This document shows, one piece after another, positions 24,218-32,284 of a stretch of DNA of 64,000 bases; position 1 is the first letter of the stretch, and each line of letters starts with the position of its first letter. The position numbers were made by a program, and so were the translations under genes. Under the pieces are notes generated by a model, which was given only the letters and a program-made list of their open reading frames with translations, was not told the origin of the DNA and did not search any database. This stretch comes from CAYJLF01 sp964371055 (lineage in GTDB: Bacteria > Eisenbacteria > RBG-16-71-46 > CAIMUX01): contig CAYJLF010000023.1 of the NCBI GenBank assembly GCA_964371055.1, forward strand, positions 1 through 64,000, read 5' to 3'.

Positions 24218-25630
24218 ATGAAGAGAAACCGCCACCTCGTCAGAGCAGCCCTGTCCGCATCCACCGCCGGTCTGATGCGGGGTCTCGACGCCCTCGTTCT
24301 CTCGGCCCTCCTTGCGATCTTGGTGGCGCTGGGTCTCCCCCTGGAACTGCGCCCGATCGGGCCCCCGAGCGCCGGTTTCTTCGCAGTGTCCACCGCCCTG
24401 GCCGGTCCGTTCGACCTGGAAGAAGACGAAGATGACGGGAGGAGTTCCGACCAGGTCACCCTTGGCGGACTGGTCGATCTGCGGCTGGTGCGGACGAGCG
24501 ACCGGCGGAGTTGGCTGGACGCCGCCGCGGATTCGGGGGCCGGGTGGAACAAGTACCGCTACGGCGGGCGGGACACCGATCGCGACGGCCTGGGCGATAT
24601 CCCGGCGACGGAGTTTGCGCTCCCCCAGATCAGCCTCGTCCTGGACGCACCGGTCTTCGACGGCACCGTGGCGCACCTGCAGTTGAATCTCCACGCCGAT
24701 CTGGCGGGTGATCATGGATCGGCCGGCCTGTTCGAAGGCTTCACCACGTCGCAGGGAAGTCTGGGCCGCCAGGCCCTTCGCCTCCGGATCGGCGCCTTCG
24801 TCCCCCCCCTCTCCCTCGAGCATCCCGGCCCCGCGTGGAGCACCCGTTACACTCTGACCCCCTCCGCCATCGGCAGCTGGGCCGGCGAAGATCTGCGGGG
24901 AATCGGCGCGGAGCTCGCCTGGAAGCGGCCGATCGGCGAACGCCATGAGGCTGGGGCCACCGCCGGGATCTTCTCCGGGAACGACCAGGCCGGCTGGGTG
25001 CTCCTCGAGCGCGGATGGGCGCTGCACGACTACCAGCCCGACGTGCACTTCTCCTACGACCTGCAGACCGAACGCCAGAGGAACGCCGTCAACCGACCCT
25101 TCCGCGAGCTCGACGGACGACCCGGCTACTACGCCCTCGCCGACCTCAAGCTGGCCGGAGAGCTCGTCTCCGTGCGCGGCGGGATCTGGGACAATCGCGC
25201 CGACCAGGGGGTGAGGATCGACGGCCCGACTCCGTACCTCTATCACTGCCGCTTCTCCCACGCGGGCCTGCGCGTTTCCTACCGCCGGTGGGACCTCCTC
25301 GGGCAGGTCGTCGACGGAAAGGCCGAGAACTGGGGCGTGGCCGAGGATCCCCTCTGGCGAAAGAGCTACCGCGCCTGGTACGGGATGGCGGGCTGGGAGA
25401 CCGGTCGTCTTCGTCTCGCCCTCCGCTACGATGCCTTCCGGGTCGACCGGCTGGAAGACGGCCGCGCCGTGACTGCGGCCGCGACCTGGCGGGTCGGGAT
25501 GCGTCACGCCATCAGCGCCGAATACTCCGGCTATGAAGCCGACCACACCCGGGCCCGTTTCCCGGAGGTGGGTGCGATCAGCGACGGCCTCTTCTCTGTG
25601 AACGTCCGGACCCAGCTGGGTGCGCGATGA
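24218..25630 (+). CDS. Outer-membrane beta-barrel (porin-like) protein
   Basis: 470 residues: an N-terminal hydrophobic signal (about residues 23-62, long and interrupted), an acidic patch DLEEDEDDG, then amphipathic strands with aromatic girdles (GGIWDNRADQGVRIDG, WETGRLRLALRYDAFRV) and a last strand SVNVRTQLGAR. No Pfam-type family recognised; general form is that of phosphate-porin-like or alginate-porin-like barrels. GGGAGAGG precedes the ATG. The stop overlaps the cupredoxin gene by 4 nt, so both may act in one envelope process. The terminal residue is Arg, not the usual aromatic. Confidence 0.72.
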   Translation: MKRNRHLVRAALSASTAGLMRGLDALVLSALLAILVALGLPLELRPIGPPSAGFFAVSTALAGPFDLEEDEDDGRSSDQVTLGGLVDLRLVRTSDRRSWLDAAADSGAGWNKYRYGGRDTDRDGLGDIPATEFALPQISLVLDAPVFDGTVAHLQLNLHADLAGDHGSAGLFEGFTTSQGSLGRQALRLRIGAFVPPLSLEHPGPAWSTRYTLTPSAIGSWAGEDLRGIGAELAWKRPIGERHEAGATAGIFSGNDQAGWVLLERGWALHDYQPDVHFSYDLQTERQRNAVNRPFRELDGRPGYYALADLKLAGELVSVRGGIWDNRADQGVRIDGPTPYLYHCRFSHAGLRVSYRRWDLLGQVVDGKAENWGVAEDPLWRKSYRAWYGMAGWETGRLRLALRYDAFRVDRLEDGRAVTAAATWRVGMRHAISAEYSGYEADHTRARFPEVGAISDGLFSVNVRTQLGAR

Positions 25631-26298
25631 AGACGAGGAGAGCGGGAGCAGGCACGGCGACGTTTCTCATAGGCGTCATCCTGGCTGCGATCTTCGGGTG
25701 GTCCACGTCCTCGCCGGCCATCGAGATCACCGCGTGCGTGCTCGATCCATCCGGGGCGGCGGTGTCGGACGCCGTCGTCTTCCTGCCGGAGACGCCGGGG
25801 GTGGCCGGGATTCCTCCCAAGGCACCCTACGTCCTCGATCAGGTGAACAAGGAATTCGTCCCGCGCCTCCTCCCGATCGTCGTGGGGGGCGAAGTCCGGT
25901 TCCCCAACCGCGACGACATCCACCACCACGTCTATTCGTTCTCCCGCGCGCGGAAGTTCGAGCTCCAACTCTACAAGGGAGAACCCACCTCTCCGGTCCG
26001 CTTCGATCAGCCCGGCGTCGTCCAGGTGGGCTGCAACATCCACGACTGGATGAGCGCGATCGTCCTCGTCCTCCCCAACGCGCACTTCGCCGTCACCGGC
26101 GCAGACGGAAAGGCGACGCTGCGAGACCTCCCCGACCGGCCGGAGCTGGCGCTGCAGGTCTTCCACGAGCGACTCCGGGGCTCGGTCGAAAAGACGGCTC
26201 AGCCGGTCGGGCCGGGGACCTCCGGCCAGACGTCGATGACCTGGACGATCGAGCTGAAGCCCGAGAAGAAGCGAGAACGACCGGCCTTCGGCTACTGA
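25627..26298 (+). CDS. Cupredoxin-like (methylamine-utilization-type) periplasmic protein
   Basis: 223 residues with a signal peptide (about 10-31). A plastocyanin-like fold follows, with copper-ligand pattern: His in RDDIHHHVYSFS (residues 99-101), then Cys136, His139 and Met142 in QVGCNIHDWMSAIV. These four form a type 1 copper site. Close relatives are annotated methylamine utilization protein and are secreted electron-transfer or copper proteins. A carboxypeptidase-like beta domain ends the chain (TGADGKATLRDLPDRPELALQVF). The start overlaps the porin-like gene (ATGA) and the gene is 8 nt before an adenylate cyclase gene. Confidence 0.85.
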   Translation: MKTRRAGAGTATFLIGVILAAIFGWSTSSPAIEITACVLDPSGAAVSDAVVFLPETPGVAGIPPKAPYVLDQVNKEFVPRLLPIVVGGEVRFPNRDDIHHHVYSFSRARKFELQLYKGEPTSPVRFDQPGVVQVGCNIHDWMSAIVLVLPNAHFAVTGADGKATLRDLPDRPELALQVFHERLRGSVEKTAQPVGPGTSGQTSMTWTIELKPEKKRERPAFGY

Positions 26299-26306
26299 GG
26301 GACCGG

Positions 26307-28220
26307 GTGCCACTCCGCTTGCTGAAGCCCGGGCCCGACGTTCCTGCGAGGTTCTTCTCGCTCCGCTGGAAGATTCTCGGCGCCTTCCTCGCCCTCTTCT
26401 TCGCCGTCCTGGGCACCACCCTGCTCATCGTCGATTGGTCACAGATGCGGGAGGTGGAGGCGGGGATCCGCCGCAATCTCGAGGTCACCCGGGGAACCTA
26501 CGAGGCACTGCTCCAGCGCAGCGAGCGGCAGATGGCCGCGGCGATCCGACTGACGGCCGGCAACTACGGCTTCCAGCGAGCGGTGGCGATAACCCGGGAT
26601 CCCGCCACGATCGAGTCGGCGGCCCTGAGCGTGAGAGACCAGGTCGGCGTCGACGCGGTCTGGGTCACCGACGAGTCGGGTTCGCTCTACGCAGACACCT
26701 CCGGCCACCTGCAACCGGGCGCCTCGGTCGCCGAAATGCCGATGATCGCGTCGGCGCTCGACGAGGAGCCCGCCAGCGCCATTCAGCTTCTGGGCGGCTC
26801 TCTCTGGCAGATCGCCGCGGTGCCGATTCTGGCGCCCGACCTCATCGGAGTGCTCGCGGCGGGATTCCGGATCGAGGATCGAACGGTGGAGGAACTGAAA
26901 CGGATCACCCGTTCCGACGTGTCGTTCGTGGCCGCCGGCCGGCTCTTCGCCTCGACGCTGGAGGCCGCGGACCGGGCCGTGCTGGAGGCCGAGGTCGCGA
27001 GCGTGAGCGACGGCGAGATGCGGATCATCGGGCCGAGGGGCCGCCGCCAGCTGGTGCTCGGCGTCACGGCGGCGCCCGGCGTCCTCATTTTCATCCAGCG
27101 CTCGTGGGACGAAGCCCTCGCGCCTCTGCGCCGCCAGGAGGAGCGTCTCTTCGCGGTCGGGATCGCGGGCGCCGCGCTGACCGCCCTCGCGGGGTTTCTG
27201 ATCTCCGGCGGAGTGACCGGCTCGGTCCGGAAGCTGGTCGCGGCGACGCGCCGGCTGGTCGAGGGCGACTACGGAGTCCGGGTGGAGATCGCGCAGCGCG
27301 ACGAGATCGGCCAGCTTGGGCGAGCGTTCAACGACATGGTGAGCGGCTTGCAGGAACGCGAAAAGATTCGCTCTGTCCTCCAGAAGACGGTGTCACGCGA
27401 GATCGCCGATGAATTGCTGCGCGAGGGTTCCATCGACCTGGGAGGCGCGGAGAGGCCGGTCACGGTGCTCTTCTCCGATGTCCGCGACTTCACCCGGATC
27501 TCCGAGGGACTCGCCCCGGCTGACCTGGTATCCCAGCTCAACGCCTATCTGACCTGTATGTCCGCGGCCATCGAGTCTGAGCACGGGGTCATCGACAAGT
27601 TTGTCGGCGACGCCATCATGGCCCTCTTCGGGGTGCCGGTTTCGCGGGGGACCGATGCCTCCGACGCCCTGCGCGCCGCCCAGCGGATGGTGGCCGCCAT
27701 GGATGAGCACAATCGGCACCGCGCCGCGCTCGGCCTGACGCCCTGGGCCAACGGCATCGGGGTCCATGGCGGCGACGTCGTGGCCGGAACCATTGGCTCG
27801 CACGACCGGTGGTCCTACACCGTCATCGGGGACGCGGTCAACCTGGCTTCGCGGTTAGAGGGCCTGACCAAGCATTACGGCGTACGGATCGTGACCAGCC
27901 GGGCGGTGCGCGACGCAGCCGGAGCCGGGTTCGCCTACCGGACTCTGGACCTGGTGCGGGTGAAAGGACGGCAGGAGCCGGTGGAGGTCTTCGAACTCCT
28001 GGCGGCGGCGGGCCCCCCTCCGGCCTGGCTGGATCGCTACGAGGCCGGAGTCCAGGCCTACCGCGAGGGGCGCCGCGACGCGTCCCTCGCGCTCTTCCGC
28101 CAGGTCCTGCAGGCGGACGAGGATGACGCACCCACGCAGGTCTATCTCGGCCGGCTCGAAGCGAACTCCGATCTCCAGTCGCCGGGCTGGGACCCGGTGT
28201 TCCAGCTCGACGAGAAGTGA
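26307..28220 (+). CDS. Membrane-bound class III adenylate cyclase with periplasmic sensor and HAMP
   Basis: 637 residues: TM1 near 17-40, periplasmic sensor about 45-270 (double-Cache-like VWVTDESGSLYADTSG), TM2 about 280-305, HAMP about 305-360, and a class III cyclase domain with metal Asp in LFSDVRDFTRISE, DKFVGDAIMALFG, and transition-state Asn/Arg in AVNLASRLEGLTKHYG. ATP to cAMP is likely; the Asp in YTVIGDAVN matches adenylate specificity. A short helical TPR-like tail follows. GTG start with GAGGGA at 4 nt. It is the last gene of the plus-strand series and may sense periplasmic state for the copper protein encoded 8 nt upstream. Confidence 0.88.
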   Translation: MPLRLLKPGPDVPARFFSLRWKILGAFLALFFAVLGTTLLIVDWSQMREVEAGIRRNLEVTRGTYEALLQRSERQMAAAIRLTAGNYGFQRAVAITRDPATIESAALSVRDQVGVDAVWVTDESGSLYADTSGHLQPGASVAEMPMIASALDEEPASAIQLLGGSLWQIAAVPILAPDLIGVLAAGFRIEDRTVEELKRITRSDVSFVAAGRLFASTLEAADRAVLEAEVASVSDGEMRIIGPRGRRQLVLGVTAAPGVLIFIQRSWDEALAPLRRQEERLFAVGIAGAALTALAGFLISGGVTGSVRKLVAATRRLVEGDYGVRVEIAQRDEIGQLGRAFNDMVSGLQEREKIRSVLQKTVSREIADELLREGSIDLGGAERPVTVLFSDVRDFTRISEGLAPADLVSQLNAYLTCMSAAIESEHGVIDKFVGDAIMALFGVPVSRGTDASDALRAAQRMVAAMDEHNRHRAALGLTPWANGIGVHGGDVVAGTIGSHDRWSYTVIGDAVNLASRLEGLTKHYGVRIVTSRAVRDAAGAGFAYRTLDLVRVKGRQEPVEVFELLAAAGPPPAWLDRYEAGVQAYREGRRDASLALFRQVLQADEDDAPTQVYLGRLEANSDLQSPGWDPVFQLDEK

Positions 28221-28274
28221 CCCCGGACGACCGCGCCCCCGACGGCGCGACTCGCCCGGTTTCTCAACACCCTG

Positions 28275-29795
28275 CTACGCTCCCGCCAGCATCATCTCCG
28301 CGCACTTCTCTCCGATCATGAAGCAGGCCGCCACCGTGTTCCCGCTGACGACGGTCGGCATCACCGAGGCGTCGGCGACCCGCAACCCCGATACGCCCCT
28401 CACGCGCAGCCGCGCATCGACCACCGCGCCAGGATCGTTTCCCATTCGGCAGGTGCCGGCCGGGTGCCAGAGCGTGGAGGCCCCGTTGCGGATCGCAGCC
28501 TCGACGTTCTCGCCGGGAGCGATTTCCCCGCCGTTGACCCTGGAGAAGGCCTTCGTCCCGGCCATCTCGCGCGCCAGCCTCACGGCGGCGACCAGGGTCG
28601 TCAGGTCCGCCTCGTGCTCGAGGTAGTGCGGATCGATGAGCGGCGCTGCGGCCGGATCGGCTGAGGCGAGCCGGACATCCCCGCGGCTCTCGGGGTTGAC
28701 GAGAATACTGAGGAAGATGAAGGTCGGGCCCCCGAAGTCGAGGAACGGCGACAGCGGCGCGGGAAGGCTCGGCGTGAAGTTCATCTGGAGGTCGGGCGTC
28801 CCCGCACCCGGGCGGGTGCGCACGAAGATCGTGTTCCCGGTCAGGAGCGTCGTCATCGGGCGATCCTTCTCGAGGGACCGGAAGATGATCATCGATTGGA
28901 CGTGGTCCTGCAGATTGCGCCCCACTTCGGTGAGATCCGCCACGACCGGGATTCCGTGCGCCCGGAGCTGATCCGCCGGCCCGAGTCCCGAGAGCATGAG
29001 CAGCTTGGGAGAGAGAAACGCTCCGCCCGAGACCACCACCTCCCGATCGGCCCGCGCCTGTCTCACCTCGCCGTTCTGCAGGTACTCGACGCCGACGGCT
29101 CGACCTCCCTCGAGGAGAATCCGGCGCGCCATCGCGCCGTTCTCCACCGTGAGGTTCGGCCGGGAGAGCGCCGGCTGGAGAAAGGCGGTCGCGCCGCTGG
29201 CCCGCTTCCCGTCCGCATCGATGTGAAACTGAAGCAGCCCGGCCCCGTTCTCCTGCCGGGCGCCGTTGTAGTCCCAGTCCGGGCCGTCGTAGCCCAGCTC
29301 GACGGCGGCGTTCCGGAACTCTTCCGATCGCATGACGGCGTCCGGGCAATAGCGAACGGGGATCGGACCACCGCTCCCACGCTCCGCCGACGCCCCGCCC
29401 TCGAAGTCCTCCAGCTTCCGAAAGTACGGGAGCACGTCCTCGTAGCCCCAACCTTCGGCGCCGAGGCGCTTCCATCCGTCGTAGTCGCCCCGGTTGCCGC
29501 GGACGTACATCATGGCGTTGATCGACGTCGACCCACCCAGAACCTTTCCCTGGCTGTACGGAATTGTCCGGCCGGCCAGGCCGGGCTGCGGCACCGTCGC
29601 GAACTTCCAGTCCACGTTCGTTCCCCAGAGGCGGACGAATCCGCCGATCTCGTGAATATCTGAACTCGCGTCGCCCTCGCCGGCCTCCAGGAGCAGCACG
29701 CGTAGATTCCCGCTCTCCGAAAGGCGACCTGCGATCACGGATCCGGACGCGCCGCTTCCGATGACGATGTAGTCGAAGACCTTGCTCTCACTCAT
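28275..29795 (-). CDS. GMC family FAD-dependent alcohol/choline dehydrogenase
   Basis: 506 residues. N-terminal FAD fold DYIVIGSGASGSVIAGRLSE, GMC signatures GKVLGGSTSINAMMYVRGN and SGGAFLSPKLLMLSGLGPADQL, and the catalytic region STLWHPAGTCRMG plus SGNTVAACFMIGEK. The family oxidises alcohols (choline, long-chain or aromatic alcohols) to aldehydes using FAD. ATG chosen because GAGGA is 5 nt upstream; the longer frame adds about 70 residues of no family character. It converges with the adenylate cyclase gene. Its upstream region has the CTTGTACA word found in the control region of the pathway operons, so it may be co-regulated with them. Confidence 0.92.
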   Translation of the reverse strand: MSESKVFDYIVIGSGASGSVIAGRLSESGNLRVLLLEAGEGDASSDIHEIGGFVRLWGTNVDWKFATVPQPGLAGRTIPYSQGKVLGGSTSINAMMYVRGNRGDYDGWKRLGAEGWGYEDVLPYFRKLEDFEGGASAERGSGGPIPVRYCPDAVMRSEEFRNAAVELGYDGPDWDYNGARQENGAGLLQFHIDADGKRASGATAFLQPALSRPNLTVENGAMARRILLEGGRAVGVEYLQNGEVRQARADREVVVSGGAFLSPKLLMLSGLGPADQLRAHGIPVVADLTEVGRNLQDHVQSMIIFRSLEKDRPMTTLLTGNTIFVRTRPGAGTPDLQMNFTPSLPAPLSPFLDFGGPTFIFLSILVNPESRGDVRLASADPAAAPLIDPHYLEHEADLTTLVAAVRLAREMAGTKAFSRVNGGEIAPGENVEAAIRNGASTLWHPAGTCRMGNDPGAVVDARLRVRGVSGLRVADASVMPTVVSGNTVAACFMIGEKCAEMMLAGA

Positions 29796-30095
29796 GAAAT
29801 CCTCGTTGGTAGGGGAGTCGTGGGTATGGACTCGTTGGTTGTTCTCGCTCACGTCGCCCCGGGGCAACGCTCCGACATCGGGAGTGACTATAGCGCTTCG
29901 TACAGTCCCCGCCGCACGATTTGCGCCGCACACGACCGTCGCAGCGATTGCCCATCGCATCATCTCGCGGCCTCCGGTCGCACTGCGCCGACGGCCTGTC
30001 TCCACTCGTCGCGGCGGAGTGCATGCCGGGGCGGATGCTGCGACAGTTGGTCACACTCCTCCACATTGTCCCGGACGCTCTGCCTACGTCTCACA

Positions 30096-30103
30096 CTTGT
30101 ACA
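30096..30103. promoter_or_regulatory. Third CTTGTACA site
   Basis: Same eight bases as at 13626 and 13992, about 0.30 kb upstream of the GMC gene start and 0.18 kb upstream of the plus-strand gene. Context is CACTTGTACACTC. Confidence 0.4.
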
Positions 30104-30246
30104 CTCTTCCATCGTGATGGACACTCTTGAGACGGAAGGCAGCGACGCCTTGTCGCCGTGCGGTGCGAAGCCCGCGGCCAACTCTCCTTCGCATGTATAA
30201 ATGATCTTGCGTACCTCACCTCATCCCGCCAGAATGAGATCCGGTC

Positions 30247-30276
30247 ACACACGAACACCAACACGAACACGAACAG
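30247..30276. repeat. Short imperfect tandem repeat (ACACGAAC-like)
   Basis: ACACGAACACCA, then ACACGAAC and ACGAACAGG, ending 9 nt before the ATG of the secreted protein and including its AGGA ribosome site. Slippage here would alter the spacing of the 5' leader. Confidence 0.55.
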
Positions 30277-30285
30277 GAATCGGTC

Positions 30286-31488
30286 ATGAAGCTCAGCCGA
30301 AAGGGCGCGCCATCGGCACGGCCGACGGGATCGGGCCGCGGCGTCGCGCCCGAAGAGTCCTCGCGCAACCGGAGTGTCTTCTTCGCGGGGCTGGTCTTCG
30401 CGTTGCTCGGGGCGCTCGCGGGGCATGCGGGGATCGCGACCGCGCAGTGTGAAAGCCCGTCTGCGCAGATCCTCCTCGATCAGACCATCGAGGTCTTCCG
30501 CGTCGGCGACTTCGACCCCTCGGACACGCACTTCCACCCTGGTATCTTCACGCTTTCGATCTGCTCGGATCGCGTCCGCAACGCTCGGCTGAAGCTGACG
30601 GTGTCAAGTACGTCCCGCGGCGCCCTCGCGGAAGGCGAGTCCGATGTCTTCGCCCTCGCAGCCGGGACCATCACGCTCACGAATCAGGATCTCGCGCGAT
30701 CGGGCGGGGTGTACGAACTCCGGGACTTCGAGGTTCAGCCGGAAGGTGAGGAATTGGAGGACAGCGTCCTGGGGACGGGACGGCTGCCCGAGGGGGAGTA
30801 TTGCTTCGAGATCGACCTCTTGGACGGCGACGATGGAACTCCGATCGCGCCGCGGACCCGGGCCTGTCTGCTGGTGACCAATCCGCTGGACCTGGAACTC
30901 CTCCGCCCGGGCGCGCCGTTCGGTGAGCCCCCCCCGGCCGCCTTCGACCTCCTGCCCCAGTTCCAGTGGGCCTCGCAAGCACGGTGCTGGCGCCTGACGA
31001 TCGCCCGCGCGGAGCCCGGTGATGCTTCAGGCGAGGATGTGATGGAGCACGTCCCGGTCTATACCACCCTCCTGACGCTCGGCGAAGACGAGTGCGGGGC
31101 CGGTGACGCCGAGACCGCCCAAGGAGGTGCCGGGCTGATCACCTGGAGCTATCCCCCGTCGGCGGAAGACCTGCTTGCGGACCAGACCTATTGCTGGCAG
31201 ATGACCGCGGTGGTCGAGACCTCCGGGGGGACCGAGGAGTTCCAGAGCGAAGTCTTCTGTTTCCGCCGCTCGACCCCCGGCAGCCACGATGCGGCCAGAG
31301 TCGCATCCCTGCTGGAAATGCTGGTCCGGCGGATCCGTGAGCACCAGGGAGCGCCCCTAGACGATGGGTTGCAGCCCACCGGCGAGGTCTGGTTGAACGG
31401 TCAGGCGGTCGATCCGCTGGCTCTCCAGGAGATCGTGGACGGGATCGTCGAGGGCCGGATCCGGATCGAGGAGTTGCGGCTTGAGTAA
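30286..31488 (+). CDS. Secreted protein of unknown function, FecR-operon partner
   Basis: 400 residues with a long N-region and a hydrophobic signal (VFFAGLVFALLGALAGHAGIATAQ) ending near residue 54. The mature part is acidic, has about ten cysteines and beta-rich segments, and ends in a helical region (LLEMLVRRIREHQ) with GEVWLNGQAVDPLALQEIVDGIVEG. No family recognised. AGGAA before the ATG. The stop overlaps the TTG start of the FecR gene, so the two are translationally coupled. It probably works in the envelope with the FecR-domain and barrel proteins. Nothing visible suggests an enzyme. Confidence 0.72.
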   Translation: MKLSRKGAPSARPTGSGRGVAPEESSRNRSVFFAGLVFALLGALAGHAGIATAQCESPSAQILLDQTIEVFRVGDFDPSDTHFHPGIFTLSICSDRVRNARLKLTVSSTSRGALAEGESDVFALAAGTITLTNQDLARSGGVYELRDFEVQPEGEELEDSVLGTGRLPEGEYCFEIDLLDGDDGTPIAPRTRACLLVTNPLDLELLRPGAPFGEPPPAAFDLLPQFQWASQARCWRLTIARAEPGDASGEDVMEHVPVYTTLLTLGEDECGAGDAETAQGGAGLITWSYPPSAEDLLADQTYCWQMTAVVETSGGTEEFQSEVFCFRRSTPGSHDAARVASLLEMLVRRIREHQGAPLDDGLQPTGEVWLNGQAVDPLALQEIVDGIVEGRIRIEELRLE

Positions 31489-32269
31489 TCACCGATCGTC
31501 GTCATCCACCGCCAGGTCGCGTCTCATCCGGCAAGCCGGATCGATCTGGTTGAGCCTTTGGGCCGTCGGAGCGGTCAGCGTCGCCGCGGCCCAGGGTCCC
31601 ACCATCGCCGTCGTGCTCAAGGTGAAGAACGAGGTCACCCATCAGTCCGCCGGCGGCGCCTGGACGGCCGTGCAGCCGGGGATCCAGCTCTCCGCCGGCG
31701 ACCGGCTCCGCACCGGAGACGACTCCTTCGCGGCCTTGATCTTCCAGGACGACCAGAGTGTGCTCAAGGTCTCCTCCCGCACCGAGGTCACGATCGATGC
31801 GACTCCCGGATCAGCCGGAAGCTGGTCGAAGAAGCTTCGCGTCGACCTCGGCGCCGTCTGGGCCAAGGCGAAGCCGGGAGAAGCCGCGACCTTCGAGATC
31901 GAGACCCCCACGTCGGTGGCGTCCGTGAAAGGGTCGGCGGCTTACGACAGCGTCGACGCCTCCGGCGCCAGCCGTCTCTTCGTGGAGGAGGGCCGCTGGG
32001 TTTTTGGGAATCAGTTCGGATCGTTCGAAGTCGGCCCGGGACAGGACGGGTTCTCGGATGGCGTGAATCCCCCCGTCATCACTCCCACGGAGCCGGGCGA
32101 AGCGCCGACCTTCGCCCGAGACAATCCGATTCCGGGCGTCGAACCCCAGGGGCAAGGTGGAGACCGCGGAGAGACGCCGGCCGAGGCCCGGGGCGAGATC
32201 CGCATCCGGATGCGGGATGAAGCCGGCATCGAGAGGACCCTCATCATTCGCTATCAGGAGGAGGAATAG
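31481..32269 (+). CDS. FecR-domain periplasmic protein
   Basis: 262 residues: N-terminal signal/anchor (SIWLSLWAVGAVSVAAAQ), then a FecR domain with VVLKVKNEVTHQSAGG, IQLSAGDRLRTGDDSFAALIFQDDQSVLKVSSRTEV, and the typical ETPTSVASVKGSAAYDSV, followed by a Pro/Gly-rich spacer and a charged C-terminus. FecR domains often act as envelope sensors or surface-linked regulators. A TTG start (GAGGAG 8 nt upstream) overlaps the previous stop; no ATG is close. The FecR, barrel and CHASE2-cyclase gene order recurs in many bacteria (from memory). Confidence 0.85.
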   Translation: MSNHRSSSSTARSRLIRQAGSIWLSLWAVGAVSVAAAQGPTIAVVLKVKNEVTHQSAGGAWTAVQPGIQLSAGDRLRTGDDSFAALIFQDDQSVLKVSSRTEVTIDATPGSAGSWSKKLRVDLGAVWAKAKPGEAATFEIETPTSVASVKGSAAYDSVDASGASRLFVEEGRWVFGNQFGSFEVGPGQDGFSDGVNPPVITPTEPGEAPTFARDNPIPGVEPQGQGGDRGETPAEARGEIRIRMRDEAGIERTLIIRYQEEE

Positions 32270-32284
32270 GACCGTGACAGGTAC

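Larger units (their letters stand above)
29796..30285. promoter_or_regulatory. Divergent intergenic region (GMC oxidoreductase / secreted protein)
   Basis: 490 bp without a convincing gene, less GC-rich than its surroundings. It holds one CTTGTACA word at 30096 and a TATAAAT patch at 30196-30202 that could be a -10 element for the plus-strand gene, though I see no matching -35. A short tandem repeat precedes the next start. Confidence 0.55.

Noticed and set aside
23117..25546. 809-residue open frame on the minus strand
   Set aside because: Antisense to the MDR reductase and porin genes, no motif or ribosome site; compositional artefact.
25620..26306. 5' extension of the adenylate cyclase frame across the cupredoxin gene
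   Set aside because: Out-of-frame shadow of the cupredoxin; the GTG at 26307 has a good ribosome site.
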